IMG/VR virus record: IMGVR_UViG_3300009158_000154 | Location: 1 to 29,415 of that record | From: a virus | Strand: one strand, 5' to 3' | DNA: 29,415 nucleotides | Shown here: positions 6,683 to 13,894 of the stretch, piece after piece | How the letters are laid out: each line of letters starts with the position of its first letter | Position numbering within the stretch: position 1 is the first letter of the stretch | Translations under genes and position numbers: made by a program | The notes under the pieces: model-generated | Told to the model about the DNA's origin: nothing | Databases searched by the model: none | The model's input: only the letters and a program-made list of their open reading frames with translations

Positions 6683-7471
6683 ATGAGCGTAGTACAAATC
6701 CAAGGCAATGCAGGCGGCACAGGCACGCTGACCATTGCTTCGCCCAACACGAACAGCAGCTACACGCTGACGCTGCCAGCGCAGACGGGTACGTTGGTAT
6801 CTGGAGCCAGCACTGCTGGAGCGGTCATTCCTGCGGGGACTACATCAACTGCGGCTATTTTGCTTACCTCGGGTACGAACCTGACCTCTGCTACAGCCGG
6901 TGCGATTGAGTACGACGGTAAAGTGGTGTACGTCACTCCGCTGGGCACGCAGCGTGGCATTGTACCGGGGATGCAGCTTTATCGCTTGAATGCTAGTTTG
7001 GTAGGAGCAGACGCAACCGGGGTGCAAAGCCTTTTTGGCGTGGGCGCTACGCTATCTGCAAGCACGGTGTACGAGTTTGAGATAGTTTTTTCCCTTGTAA
7101 AAAGTGCTGGAACAACTTCACACACCGTTTCGTTCCTTATAGGTGGAACTGCAACAGTTAATCAAATAACATACCAAGCATTTGGCGGGAATGGTGGAAA
7201 TTTACCAGATTCAAATACCACAAGTGCCGGACGTTTTGATACAAATGGGGTATCGGCGATTGTTATTACTTCTGCAATTACTGCTGCGTCTTCCGGCGTG
7301 TACTACACCGTAAAAGGCATGGTGTCAATAAGTGCTGGAGGCACATTCATTCCTCAGTATTCTTTGTCTGCCGCCCCCGGTGGGGCGTACTCAACATATC
7401 AGTCAAGTTTCATCAAGATCTACCCAGTGGGTGCATCCGGTGCAAACACCAACGTAGGCACTTGGGCTTAA
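6683..7471 (+). CDS. Tail-fibre protein, modular
   Basis: A 262-residue protein. The N-terminal module (MSVVQIQGNAGGTGTLTIAS, then SSYTLTLPAQTGTLV, residues 1-40) is the repeating 'TLTLPA.TGTL' unit common in phage fibres and some trimeric adhesins. After an Ala/Thr linker comes a second region (AGAIEYDGKVVYVTP, then IVPGMQLYRLNA, residues about 73-105) and a C-terminal jelly-roll-like domain (about 110-255) with many strands and Gly-Asn loops. The ribosome site is AGGAAAA just upstream. It sits in a run of fibre genes and is likely part of the receptor-binding apparatus. Which fibre it joins cannot be read from sequence. Confidence 0.7.
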   Translation: MSVVQIQGNAGGTGTLTIASPNTNSSYTLTLPAQTGTLVSGASTAGAVIPAGTTSTAAILLTSGTNLTSATAGAIEYDGKVVYVTPLGTQRGIVPGMQLYRLNASLVGADATGVQSLFGVGATLSASTVYEFEIVFSLVKSAGTTSHTVSFLIGGTATVNQITYQAFGGNGGNLPDSNTTSAGRFDTNGVSAIVITSAITAASSGVYYTVKGMVSISAGGTFIPQYSLSAAPGGAYSTYQSSFIKIYPVGASGANTNVGTWA

Positions 7472-7480
7472 AGGAACACC

Positions 7481-8590
7481 ATGACACTAGCAATAAACGG
7501 CACAACGGGTATTACCCTTGCAGGGCAGTTTGACACCGCCTCAACCTTTGGCTTCAAAAATCGCATCATCAACGGCGCGATGGTGATTGACCAGCGCAAT
7601 GCTGGGACTGAGGTGAATCCTGCCGTCAACAGTACGTATTATCTTGATAGATGGACAGTTGGTACTAGTGTTGTGTCCAAATTTAAGATTGGGCAAAATG
7701 CTGGGGCAGTAACGCCTCCAACAGGGTACATAAACTATCTTGGTTGTACATCACTATCTGCGTATACAGTTGGTGCAGCAGAAACTTTTAATGTACAACA
7801 AAAGATTGAAGGGTTAAACGTAGCCGACTTAGCGTGGGGCACTGCTTCTGCTGCAACTGTCACCTTGTCATTTTGGGTGTACTCAAGTCTGACGGGAACA
7901 TTTGGCGGTTCACTAAGAAATAGTGCTGCAAACAGGTCTTACCCGTTTACATACACCATATCTTCCGCAAACACTTGGACCCAAGCATCAGTAACTATTG
8001 CTGGCGATACAACAGGAACATGGCTTACAACTAGTGGAATTGGAATTTCAGTAATTTTTTCTATTGGTACTGGCTCCACTCTTTCTGGTACTGCTGGTGC
8101 TTGGGCAGCAACCAACTACAACTCAGCCACGGGCGCTGTATCAGTAGTCGGAACCAGCGGAGCCACGTTCTATATCACAGGCGTGCAGCTAGAAAAAGGC
8201 AGCACAGCTACATCGTTTGATTACCGCCCGTATGGGACTGAGTTATTTTTATGCCAGCGGTACTATTACAGAACTACTCCAGGTGCAGTCAGTAGGTCAT
8301 TTGGAAGTGCGTTTACACAAGCGACAACTGAAGCCATCGTACTAACGCCATACCCAGTAACTTTAAGAACATCTCCAACTGCGCTAGAACAATCTGGCAC
8401 TGCTGGTGACTATTCTTATGGAGAATCTGGTTCTAATTTTACCTGTTCTGCTGTTCCTGTTTTTACCGCTGCATCAGTTGATAGCGGAGCGTCAAAATTG
8501 ACTGTTGCATCTGGCTTGACAGTTGGTAGGGGTGGATTTGGCAGGGCTGTTAATGCAACCACATTTCTTGCATGGAGTGCTGAACTATGA
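7481..8590 (+). CDS. Tail-fibre protein with carbohydrate-binding-like domain
   Basis: A 369-residue protein. Residues 1-25 (MTLAINGTTGITLAGQFDTA) form a short fibre-attachment module. FGFKNRIINGAMVIDQRNAG follows: this 'NRIINGAM.IDQRN' block is a hallmark of many phage fibre proteins. The domain at about 45-250 (TYYLDRWTV, FNVQQKIEGLN, VTLSFWVYSS, ATFYITGVQLEKGS) has the layout of a jelly-roll carbohydrate-binding module. It ends with FDYRPYGTELFLCQRYYYRT, another common fibre motif, before a final beta domain (about 270-369). It probably contacts host-surface glycans (family knowledge; no substrate shown). The stop overlaps the next small gene (ATGA). Confidence 0.8.
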   Translation: MTLAINGTTGITLAGQFDTASTFGFKNRIINGAMVIDQRNAGTEVNPAVNSTYYLDRWTVGTSVVSKFKIGQNAGAVTPPTGYINYLGCTSLSAYTVGAAETFNVQQKIEGLNVADLAWGTASAATVTLSFWVYSSLTGTFGGSLRNSAANRSYPFTYTISSANTWTQASVTIAGDTTGTWLTTSGIGISVIFSIGTGSTLSGTAGAWAATNYNSATGAVSVVGTSGATFYITGVQLEKGSTATSFDYRPYGTELFLCQRYYYRTTPGAVSRSFGSAFTQATTEAIVLTPYPVTLRTSPTALEQSGTAGDYSYGESGSNFTCSAVPVFTAASVDSGASKLTVASGLTVGRGGFGRAVNATTFLAWSAEL

Positions 8591-8751
8591 TTTACAAATG
8601 CCTACCCGCCGTTGAAGGCGAACCACAAATTTACGCCCGTATTGACGATGACGGCTTGTGCCGCATGACTTGCATAGCAGAAAACCCCGAGTTCCAAGCA
8701 TGGCTTGCTGAAGGCAACACACCACAACCCGCAGATGAGGTGACCCAATGA
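8587..8751 (+). CDS. 54-residue small protein with fibre-assembly-like motif
   Basis: A short gene between two fibre genes. It starts with ATG at 8587 overlapping the previous TGA, and ends with TGA at 8749-8751 overlapping the next ATG. The product begins MIYKCLPAVEGEPQIYARID and ends with FQAWLAEGNTPQPADEVTQ. The 'W.AEGNTP.PAD' ending is typical of phage tail-fibre assembly or fibre-associated proteins, where it often precedes a DUF4376-like domain; here it stands alone. The two overlaps and the motif support it as real despite its size. It may be a fibre chaperone or a fibre part (inference). Confidence 0.65.
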   Translation: MIYKCLPAVEGEPQIYARIDDDGLCRMTCIAENPEFQAWLAEGNTPQPADEVTQ

Positions 8752-9293
8752 CTACGACTATCTCTGGAACATCTGGGGTCACATTCCCCGCTGGTGGCGT
8801 TGGCAACCCTGCCGGTGATGTTGTCGGTACGACTGACACCCAGACGTTGACTAACAAGACGCTGACGGGCGCAGTAATGAACGGCACTGTAGGCGCTACT
8901 ACACCGTCTACTGGTGCATTTACCACTCTGTCTGCTACGGGTTCTATTGCCGCAGTAGCAACGCCAAGCACTAACTGGGGTGTTGATTTTGCTGCGTCAA
9001 CTTCAGTACCTAATTACACGACTTTGGCAGCAGCCGCAACTTATGATTTAGCAGCAGGTTCTGGAATAGTTGTCATTCACAATAATGGCAATGGAGATGG
9101 GGCAGTATTTTTTACTTATGGTGGTATTGTTGTAAAACTTGGCGGCGCGGCATCTGTTGTATCAGGAATTGGGGGCGCAAGTCAAATTGGTTTGGTTTAC
9201 AACAGCGGCGCAGCAAAATACCGCATAAACAATGGTTATGCAACTTCGCAATCTATTTTTATAACAACCATTAGAACACGCACTACCGTATAA
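8748..9293 (+). CDS. Tail-fibre module protein
   Basis: A 181-residue protein. The N-terminus (MTTTISGTSGVTFPAGGVGN) and the following DTQTLTNKTLTGAVMNG with PSTGAFTTLSATG form the chain of beta repeats widely seen in phage fibres and adhesins. A compact C-terminal domain (about 90-181) has several strands (YDLAAGSGIVVIHNN, AVFFTYGGIVVKLGG, QSIFITTIRTRTTV). It is the last gene of the fibre island and starts on an ATGA overlap. The protein is likely a fibre tip or side fibre with variable binding specificity. It could be one piece of a fibre encoded by several adjacent genes. Confidence 0.75.
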   Translation: MTTTISGTSGVTFPAGGVGNPAGDVVGTTDTQTLTNKTLTGAVMNGTVGATTPSTGAFTTLSATGSIAAVATPSTNWGVDFAASTSVPNYTTLAAAATYDLAAGSGIVVIHNNGNGDGAVFFTYGGIVVKLGGAASVVSGIGGASQIGLVYNSGAAKYRINNGYATSQSIFITTIRTRTTV

Positions 9294-9303
9294 GGATTTA
9301 ATC

Positions 9304-9363
9304 ATGGTCACATACGAATTTACCCAGCAAGCACCGCCCCCAGACGTTGTAGCCAGTGATTGA
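9304..9363 (+). CDS. 19-codon ORF, possible 5' part of a broken or recoded small gene
   Basis: ATG at 9304 follows a good AGGA site (9293-9296, seven bases away), but the frame stops at TGA 9361-9363 after MVTYEFTQQAPPPDVVASD. The open frame that continues to 9517 is shifted by +1. This could be a leader peptide coupled to the GTG at 9356, the 5' part of a gene broken by an indel, or a site of +1 recoding. The +1 frame has TAG at 9347-9349, so any frame change would have to lie between about 9350 and 9360. There is no clear slippery sequence. Confidence 0.3.
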   Translation: MVTYEFTQQAPPPDVVASD

Positions 9364-9517
9364 CCAACTTGCCTCCGCTGATAACCCGTGGCCCAATACC
9401 GATACCAAAACGGTGTTGGTTTGCCGCATCCCTAAGAAGGATGACAAGCCAAGCGCAAATGAGTTTGTGGACAAAGACGGACGTATTTGCCGGTGGGCGG
9501 TAGTGAACAAGAAATAG
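9356..9517 (+). CDS. Small hypothetical protein (53 residues, GTG start or 3' part of a frameshifted gene)
   Basis: An open frame from GTG 9356 to TAG 9515-9517 encodes a protein reading MIDQLASADNPWPNTDTKTV in its first part and ending ICRWAVVNKK. It looks like a genuine protein, with a mixed hydrophobic and charged pattern and a CRIPKKDD segment, but I do not recognise the family. The GTG lies five bases before the TGA of the 19-codon ORF (GTGATTGA), an arrangement that allows termination-reinitiation. No good ribosome site of its own is visible. The alternative is that it is the body of one gene starting at 9304 whose frame is broken. Confidence 0.45.
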   Translation: MIDQLASADNPWPNTDTKTVLVCRIPKKDDKPSANEFVDKDGRICRWAVVNKK

Positions 9518-9528
9518 GAGTTGTCCTG

Positions 9529-10019
9529 ATGATTGACCCATTCACAGCCTTCGCAATGGCGCAAGGCGCGGTAGCTGGTATAAAAAAGCGATTGCCTTGG
9601 GGAAGGATATACACGGTCTTTACAAGGAGTTCTCCAGTTTCTATGCGGCGGCTGACACCGTTCACTTAGCAAGCACCAAGGCGCGAATTGCTTCAATTGG
9701 AAAGACAGATGCACAGATAAGCTCTCAAGCACTCCAAATAGCGATGGCCTCCAAGGCGCTGAGAGAGTATGAGAAGGAACTGAAGGACATACTCTTTTAC
9801 AGCGGGAACGCACAGGTCTGGGAAGAGATGATGGCAGAGCGGACACGGATGATTAAGGAGCGCAATACATTAGAAAGAGAAGACGCGGAACGCAAGCAAA
9901 AGGACAAGGAAATGAAAGTGACGATTATTATGAACACGTTGTGGATTGCCGGTGCTTCCGCTATCATCGTTCCATTGGTCAGTGTGGCATTTCACGTTAT
10001 AACGAATAGGGGCTTCTGA
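9529..10019 (+). CDS. Coiled-coil, C-terminally membrane-anchored protein of the lysis cassette, apparently made by -1 frameshift
   Basis: Two overlapping frames appear to encode one 163-residue protein. Zero frame begins at ATG 9529 (MIDPFTAFAMAQGAVAGIKK) and would stop at 9669 as a 46-residue product. A -1 shift at the A AAA AAG heptamer (9582-9588) continues AIALGKDIHGLYKEFSSFYA through to TGA 10017-10019. The -1 frame has no usable start of its own: TTG 9597 lacks a ribosome site. The long product has a charged, predicted coiled-coil middle (about 45-128) and one C-terminal membrane span (about 131-156, NTLWIAGASAIIVPLVSVAF). It directly precedes the holin (TGATG overlap), so a role in lysis or envelope attachment is likely but unproven. 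A homopolymer sequencing error is the main alternative. Confidence 0.65.
9582..9606 (+). promoter_or_regulatory. Putative -1 ribosomal frameshift site (A AAA AAG plus short hairpin)
   Basis: The heptamer AAAAAAG at 9582-9588 lies in the correct zero-frame phase (ATA AAA AAG from ATG 9529). It is the same slippery sequence as in Escherichia coli dnaX. Six bases downstream, CCTT (9595-9598), a GGGG loop and AAGG (9603-9606) can form a small stem. No strong Shine-Dalgarno-like stimulator lies at the usual distance upstream; the nearest is AAGG at 9563-9566. Confidence 0.55.
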
Positions 10020-10531
10020 TGATTCCAATACTCGGTGCATTGTTAGGCACACTGGCAGAAAACGGGTTGACGCTGCTGTCCTCGGCTATTCAAGCCAAAG
10101 GCAAAGAAGTCGTAGAGAACACTTTGGGCGTAAAGATTCCCGACAACCCTACCCCCGAGGACGTTGCCAAGCTGCGGCAGCTTCAGTATGACCATGAAGA
10201 ACGTCTGCTGGAGTTGGGCATTGAGAAAGCCAAGATGGAGTTGGCCGAGCTGGAGTTGCTTGCCAAGGCCGCACAGTCTGATGCGGAGAACGTCACAGAC
10301 CGTTGGAAAGCGGACATGTCATCGGACTCGTGGCTGTCCAAGAATATCCGGCCCATCAGCTTGATTGCCATTTTTGTAGGCTACTTCTTGTTCACCATGA
10401 TGTCAGCCTTTGGATACAGCCCGCAAGAGAGTTTCGTAAGCCTCTTGGGGACATGGGGGCAGATAGTGTTCTTGGCCTATTTTGGCGGCAGGACTGTGGA
10501 GAAGCTGGCAGAGATGAGGAGCAATAAATGA
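10019..10531 (+). CDS. Holin (3-TM GTA-type holin family)
   Basis: A 170-residue protein that probably forms the inner-membrane lesion releasing the endolysin. It starts with a weakly hydrophobic helix (MIPILGALLGTLAENGLTLL), then an amphipathic, charged coiled-coil middle (about 55-95), then RWKADMSSDSWLSKNIRP, a block typical of the GTA_holin_3TM family. Two clear membrane spans follow (about 110-131, ISLIAIFVGYFLFTMMSAF; and about 140-157, LGTWGQIVFLAYFGG). The length and order match the family. It overlaps the preceding gene by one base and the next by four (ATGA), consistent with a co-translated lysis cassette. Confidence is good on family, moderate on holin function. Confidence 0.8.
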   Translation: MIPILGALLGTLAENGLTLLSSAIQAKGKEVVENTLGVKIPDNPTPEDVAKLRQLQYDHEERLLELGIEKAKMELAELELLAKAAQSDAENVTDRWKADMSSDSWLSKNIRPISLIAIFVGYFLFTMMSAFGYSPQESFVSLLGTWGQIVFLAYFGGRTVEKLAEMRSNK

Positions 10532-10773
10532 AAGCCAAGTTGACTTTCCTTGTGACTCTCATGGTCAGCTTTACCCTTTGCGTAGTAATCATCGGAATGG
10601 TCGCCGTGCTTATGGCGGGTCTGTTTGACGAAAAAGTGGACAACGCTGAAATTTTCAAACTTATCAGCCCAGCATTTCAAACCATTGTCGGTGGATTTAT
10701 TGGTCTGCTGGCTGGTGTGAAGTTGTCCCACGGTGAAACAGATGAAGAACCCAAACAATCGGAGGTGGTATGA
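10528..10773 (+). CDS. Small two-span membrane protein, possible second holin or antiholin
   Basis: An 81-residue protein with two hydrophobic segments: residues about 6-31 (TFLVTLMVSFTLCVVIIGMV) and about 47-66 (SPAFQTIVGGFIGLLAGVKL). They are separated by a short charged loop (FDEKVDNAEIF) and followed by a hydrophilic, acidic tail. The size, two spans and position between a holin and an endolysin suggest a holin partner or antiholin (inference; no sequence family recognised). It starts on the ATGA overlap with the holin gene, and its stop overlaps the endolysin start. Confidence 0.7.
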   Translation: MKAKLTFLVTLMVSFTLCVVIIGMVAVLMAGLFDEKVDNAEIFKLISPAFQTIVGGFIGLLAGVKLSHGETDEEPKQSEVV

Positions 10774-11108
10774 GCCTTAGTCAAGAACAAGCAGCGTTTC
10801 TGCTGGACTTCTGCAAGCTGGTGCAGTACGCCACCGACCAAGGCTTTATGGTTACTGGCGGGGAACTTGCCCGTACCCCTGAGCAGCAGGCCATCTACTT
10901 CAAGACGGGGCGGTCTAAGACCATGAACTCCATCCACCTGAAGCGGTGCGCTGCCGACCTCAACTTCTTCCGTGATGGCAAAATCATTTGGGATAAGGGT
11001 ATCTTGGCCCCACTGGGTGCGTACTGGGAATCCCTACACCCCAAGAACCGCTGGGGTGGAAATTTCCGTTCGCTGGTAGACTGCCCGCACTTTGAGCGGA
11101 ACGTGTAA
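10770..11108 (+). CDS. Endolysin, M15-type L,D- or D,D-peptidase
   Basis: A 112-residue zinc peptidase that should cleave peptide bonds in peptidoglycan stem peptides. The zinc site is visible: H56 and D63 in SIHLKRCAAD, and H107 in DCPHFE, the H-x6-D ... H pattern of VanY/endolysin M15 enzymes. The N-terminal helix (QAAFLLDFCKLVQYA) and TGGELARTPEQQ segment are also typical, as is the WGGNF loop before the last histidine. There is no signal peptide, so it needs the upstream holin for release. A strong GGAGGT (10761-10766) lies close to the ATG within the previous gene. The length equals a bare catalytic domain with no cell-wall-binding module, as usual for phages of Gram-negative hosts. Confidence 0.88.
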   Translation: MSLSQEQAAFLLDFCKLVQYATDQGFMVTGGELARTPEQQAIYFKTGRSKTMNSIHLKRCAADLNFFRDGKIIWDKGILAPLGAYWESLHPKNRWGGNFRSLVDCPHFERNV

Positions 11109-11110
11109 AC

Positions 11111-13222
11111 ATGCCACTACAGAAAGTCATTCTCAAGCCCGGTGTAAACAGGGAGAACACCCGCTACACCAACGAGGGCGGTTGGTACGAGTCCGACAAA
11201 GTGCGGTTCCGTCAAGGTACGCCTGAGAAGATTGGTGGATGGCAGTGCATTTCCGCAGCTACGTTCCTCGGCGTATGCCGCTCCCTTTGGAACTGGATAA
11301 CGCTGGGTTCATTAAACCTACTGGGCGTTGGCACAAACCTCAAGTTCTACATTGAGCGCGGTGGGCTTTACAACGACGTTACTCCTCTTCGTGTCACTAA
11401 TACACTTAGCAATCCGTTCACTACCGCTACATCTACTAATACCGCAACAACTACGACGGTTACCGTAACAGATGCAAACGGTGGGTTCATCAACAACGAC
11501 TACGTTACTTTCTACTGTTCTGGCGCGGCCTCGGTCACGTTCAACGGTATCACCATCACAACGGGTACTGAATACCAGCTTACGTACGCAACTGCAACAA
11601 CCTACACCATTGTGGTAACGGGCACAGCATCAGCAAGTTCTGCGGGTGGCGGAACCATATACGCCGTCTACCAAATTAACACCGGCCCATCATACGCAGC
11701 ACCGTTGACTGGTTGGGGAGCAAGTTCTTGGGATTCTGGTACTTGGGGTATTGGTACTGCGTCTTCGGACGCGATGCGAATCTGGAACCAAATGAACTGG
11801 GGCCAGAACCTTGTGTACGGCCCCCGAGGGGCGCCTTTGTATTACTGGGATGCCGGTGTTGGTCTTAGCGGGTCTACGGTAACAATGACCATTGCTTCCC
11901 CTTGCGTAGTTACTACTACGTTAAATCTTGCTGATAAAACTCCCATCACGTTGTCTACTACGGGGTGGTTGCCAACCGGCTTGTTGCCGGGGGTTACGTA
12001 CTGGACAAAGTATCTCACCGCTACTACGTTCAACTTATCGGCTACTTCTGGTGGGGCGGCAATCACTACCACTGGTACGCAATCCGGTACGCAAACAATT
12101 TCCCAACGGGGGATTTTGCTTTCTTCACTTTCTGGAGCGGATGGATACACCCCGCTGTTTCAAAATACGTTTACCGTTTCGGACGTCAGTCGTTTTCTGC
12201 TTGTGTTTGGCACAAACGACTACGGCAGCACAGTTATTGACCCAATGCTTATTCGGTGGTCTGACCAAGAATCTCTGACAGTATGGTATCCAGCGGTAAC
12301 CAACCAAGCGGGCAGTGTGCGATTGTCTCACGGCTCCAAAATTGTCACTACGCTACAAAGCCGTCAGGAAATTGTGGTTTGGACAGACCAAGCGTTGTAT
12401 TCCTTGCAGTACCTTGGCCCACCGTATGTGTGGGGCACACAGCTTCTTGCCGACAATATCTCTATTGCTGGGCCAAACGCAGCGGCAATCGGTTCGGGAG
12501 TTACCTACTGGATGGGTGTGGATAAGTTCTACAAGTATGACGGACGGGTTCAGACACTGCGTTGTGACTTGCGGCAGTTCATCTACAGTGACATCAATCC
12601 CCTCCAGTATGACCAGATATGCGCTGGTACTAACGAAGGCTTTAACGAAGTTTGGTGGTTCTATTGTTCAAAAAATAGTTACACGGTTGATAGATACGTC
12701 ATCTACAACTACGCTGAAGACCTGTGGCAGTACGGCACTATGGCTCGTACTGCTTGGCTAGATACTGGTCTGCGTAACTACCCTATTGCAGCTACCTACA
12801 GCTACAACATCGTCAACCAAGAATATGGTGTAGATGACAACGAGACAACCACAACGCTGCCTATTGAAGCGTACATTACCTCCGCGCAGTACGACATTGG
12901 GGATGGGCACAACTTTGCGTTTGTGTACCGCATGATTCCTGATTTGACCTTCCGTGGCTCTACGGCTGGAACCACTCCGCAAGTGACCATGTATCTACAA
13001 GGTTTAAACAACTCTGGCTCAGGTATTACGCAGTCTGGTAATGCAGGGGTAACGTACAACGGCTTGGCTCCTGCGGTCATCAATGTGGATGAGTTCACTG
13101 GGCAGGTTTACATCCGTATCCGTGGTCGTCAGATGCAGATGAAGATTTCATCCAATACGCTTGGTACGCAGTGGCAGCTTGGCGCTCCTAGAATTGATTT
13201 GCGTCCTGACGGCAGACGATAA
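11111..13222 (+). CDS. Large tail protein, nozzle-like
   Basis: A 703-residue virion protein. It starts MPLQKVILKPGVNRENTRYT and continues GGWYESDKVRFRQGTPEKIG, a conserved opening in podovirus tail proteins that I associate with the nozzle (the tip below the adaptor, counterpart of T7 gp12). The body carries strand-rich blocks such as YVWGTQLLADNISIAGPNAA, YWMGVDKFYKYDGRVQTL, NEVWWFYCSKNS and YVIYNYAEDLWQYG, fitting a beta-propeller-like core. It ends with FTGQVYIRIRGRQMQMKI and WQLGAPRIDLRPDGRR, also typical. An apparent inserted beta module occupies residues about 254-332. It begins two bases after the endolysin stop and abuts the next gene (TAAATG). Confidence 0.72.
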   Translation: MPLQKVILKPGVNRENTRYTNEGGWYESDKVRFRQGTPEKIGGWQCISAATFLGVCRSLWNWITLGSLNLLGVGTNLKFYIERGGLYNDVTPLRVTNTLSNPFTTATSTNTATTTTVTVTDANGGFINNDYVTFYCSGAASVTFNGITITTGTEYQLTYATATTYTIVVTGTASASSAGGGTIYAVYQINTGPSYAAPLTGWGASSWDSGTWGIGTASSDAMRIWNQMNWGQNLVYGPRGAPLYYWDAGVGLSGSTVTMTIASPCVVTTTLNLADKTPITLSTTGWLPTGLLPGVTYWTKYLTATTFNLSATSGGAAITTTGTQSGTQTISQRGILLSSLSGADGYTPLFQNTFTVSDVSRFLLVFGTNDYGSTVIDPMLIRWSDQESLTVWYPAVTNQAGSVRLSHGSKIVTTLQSRQEIVVWTDQALYSLQYLGPPYVWGTQLLADNISIAGPNAAAIGSGVTYWMGVDKFYKYDGRVQTLRCDLRQFIYSDINPLQYDQICAGTNEGFNEVWWFYCSKNSYTVDRYVIYNYAEDLWQYGTMARTAWLDTGLRNYPIAATYSYNIVNQEYGVDDNETTTTLPIEAYITSAQYDIGDGHNFAFVYRMIPDLTFRGSTAGTTPQVTMYLQGLNNSGSGITQSGNAGVTYNGLAPAVINVDEFTGQVYIRIRGRQMQMKISSNTLGTQWQLGAPRIDLRPDGRR

Positions 13223-13885
13223 ATGGCTACCTACGCCCCAAACCTTCGCCCACCACAACAGCCACGCCTTCCTGCGGCTCCGTCAGACTACGACCCCAAT
13301 TACGCCAACCAGTTAAACAATGTTTTACGGTTGTACTTCAACCAGCTAGACAATTCATTTTCAGCGTTGCTGGACAGTGGTGGTGGGTCATATCTACGGG
13401 CTCCTTACGGCGCATTTGCTGACTATACCGACCAGACTACAACGGCTAACACCGCCACCTTAATGGCACTGGATACTACGGACTTCAGCAACCAAGTCAC
13501 TATCAGTTCATCCAAAATCACGGTGCAGAACGCAGGTATATACAACCTCCAGTTCAGTGCCCAGTTTCAAAACACAGATAACCAAATTCAAGACATCAGC
13601 ATCTGGCTGCGCCAAAACGGTACAGACATTCCGGGTTCAACTGGTTTGGTGTCCATCCCCGCTAGAAAAAGTGCTTCCGCAGGTGAAGAGGCGCATCAGA
13701 TTACTGGTTGGAATTACTACGTAAGTATGGCTGCAAATGACTATATAGAGATTTACTGGTCAACCACACTTGCAACCGTAACTATTCAAACATACTCAGC
13801 TTCCACTGGCCCAGTTCGCCCCTCAACTGCCTCTGTGGTCGCTACAATGTCATTCGTATCCGCGCTTCCCATAGCCGCCGTCTAA
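13223..13885 (+). CDS. Fibre-like virion protein with C1q/jelly-roll-type domain
   Basis: A 220-residue protein. The N-terminal part (LRPPQQPRLPAAPSDYD, then YANQLNNVLRLYFNQLDNSF) is Pro-rich, then helical; this segment is common in small tail proteins of aquatic phages and probably attaches to the nozzle. The rest (about 55-220) is a beta domain with ALDTTDFSNQVTISSSKI, AGIYNLQFSAQFQN, ISIWLRQNGTDIPGS and NDYIEIYWSTT, the strand order of C1q/TNF-like or similar phage jelly rolls. It may therefore form trimers at the tail tip (inference). It starts immediately after the nozzle gene stop. Confidence 0.72.
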   Translation: MATYAPNLRPPQQPRLPAAPSDYDPNYANQLNNVLRLYFNQLDNSFSALLDSGGGSYLRAPYGAFADYTDQTTTANTATLMALDTTDFSNQVTISSSKITVQNAGIYNLQFSAQFQNTDNQIQDISIWLRQNGTDIPGSTGLVSIPARKSASAGEEAHQITGWNYYVSMAANDYIEIYWSTTLATVTIQTYSASTGPVRPSTASVVATMSFVSALPIAAV

Positions 13886-13894
13886 GGACTATTT

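Noticed and set aside
9487-9528. Start at 9487 for the frameshifted lysis-cassette gene
   Set aside because: It has no ribosome site and lies inside the preceding small ORF; MIDPFTAFA at ATG 9529 is a natural N-terminus, with GGAG at 9517-9520 upstream.
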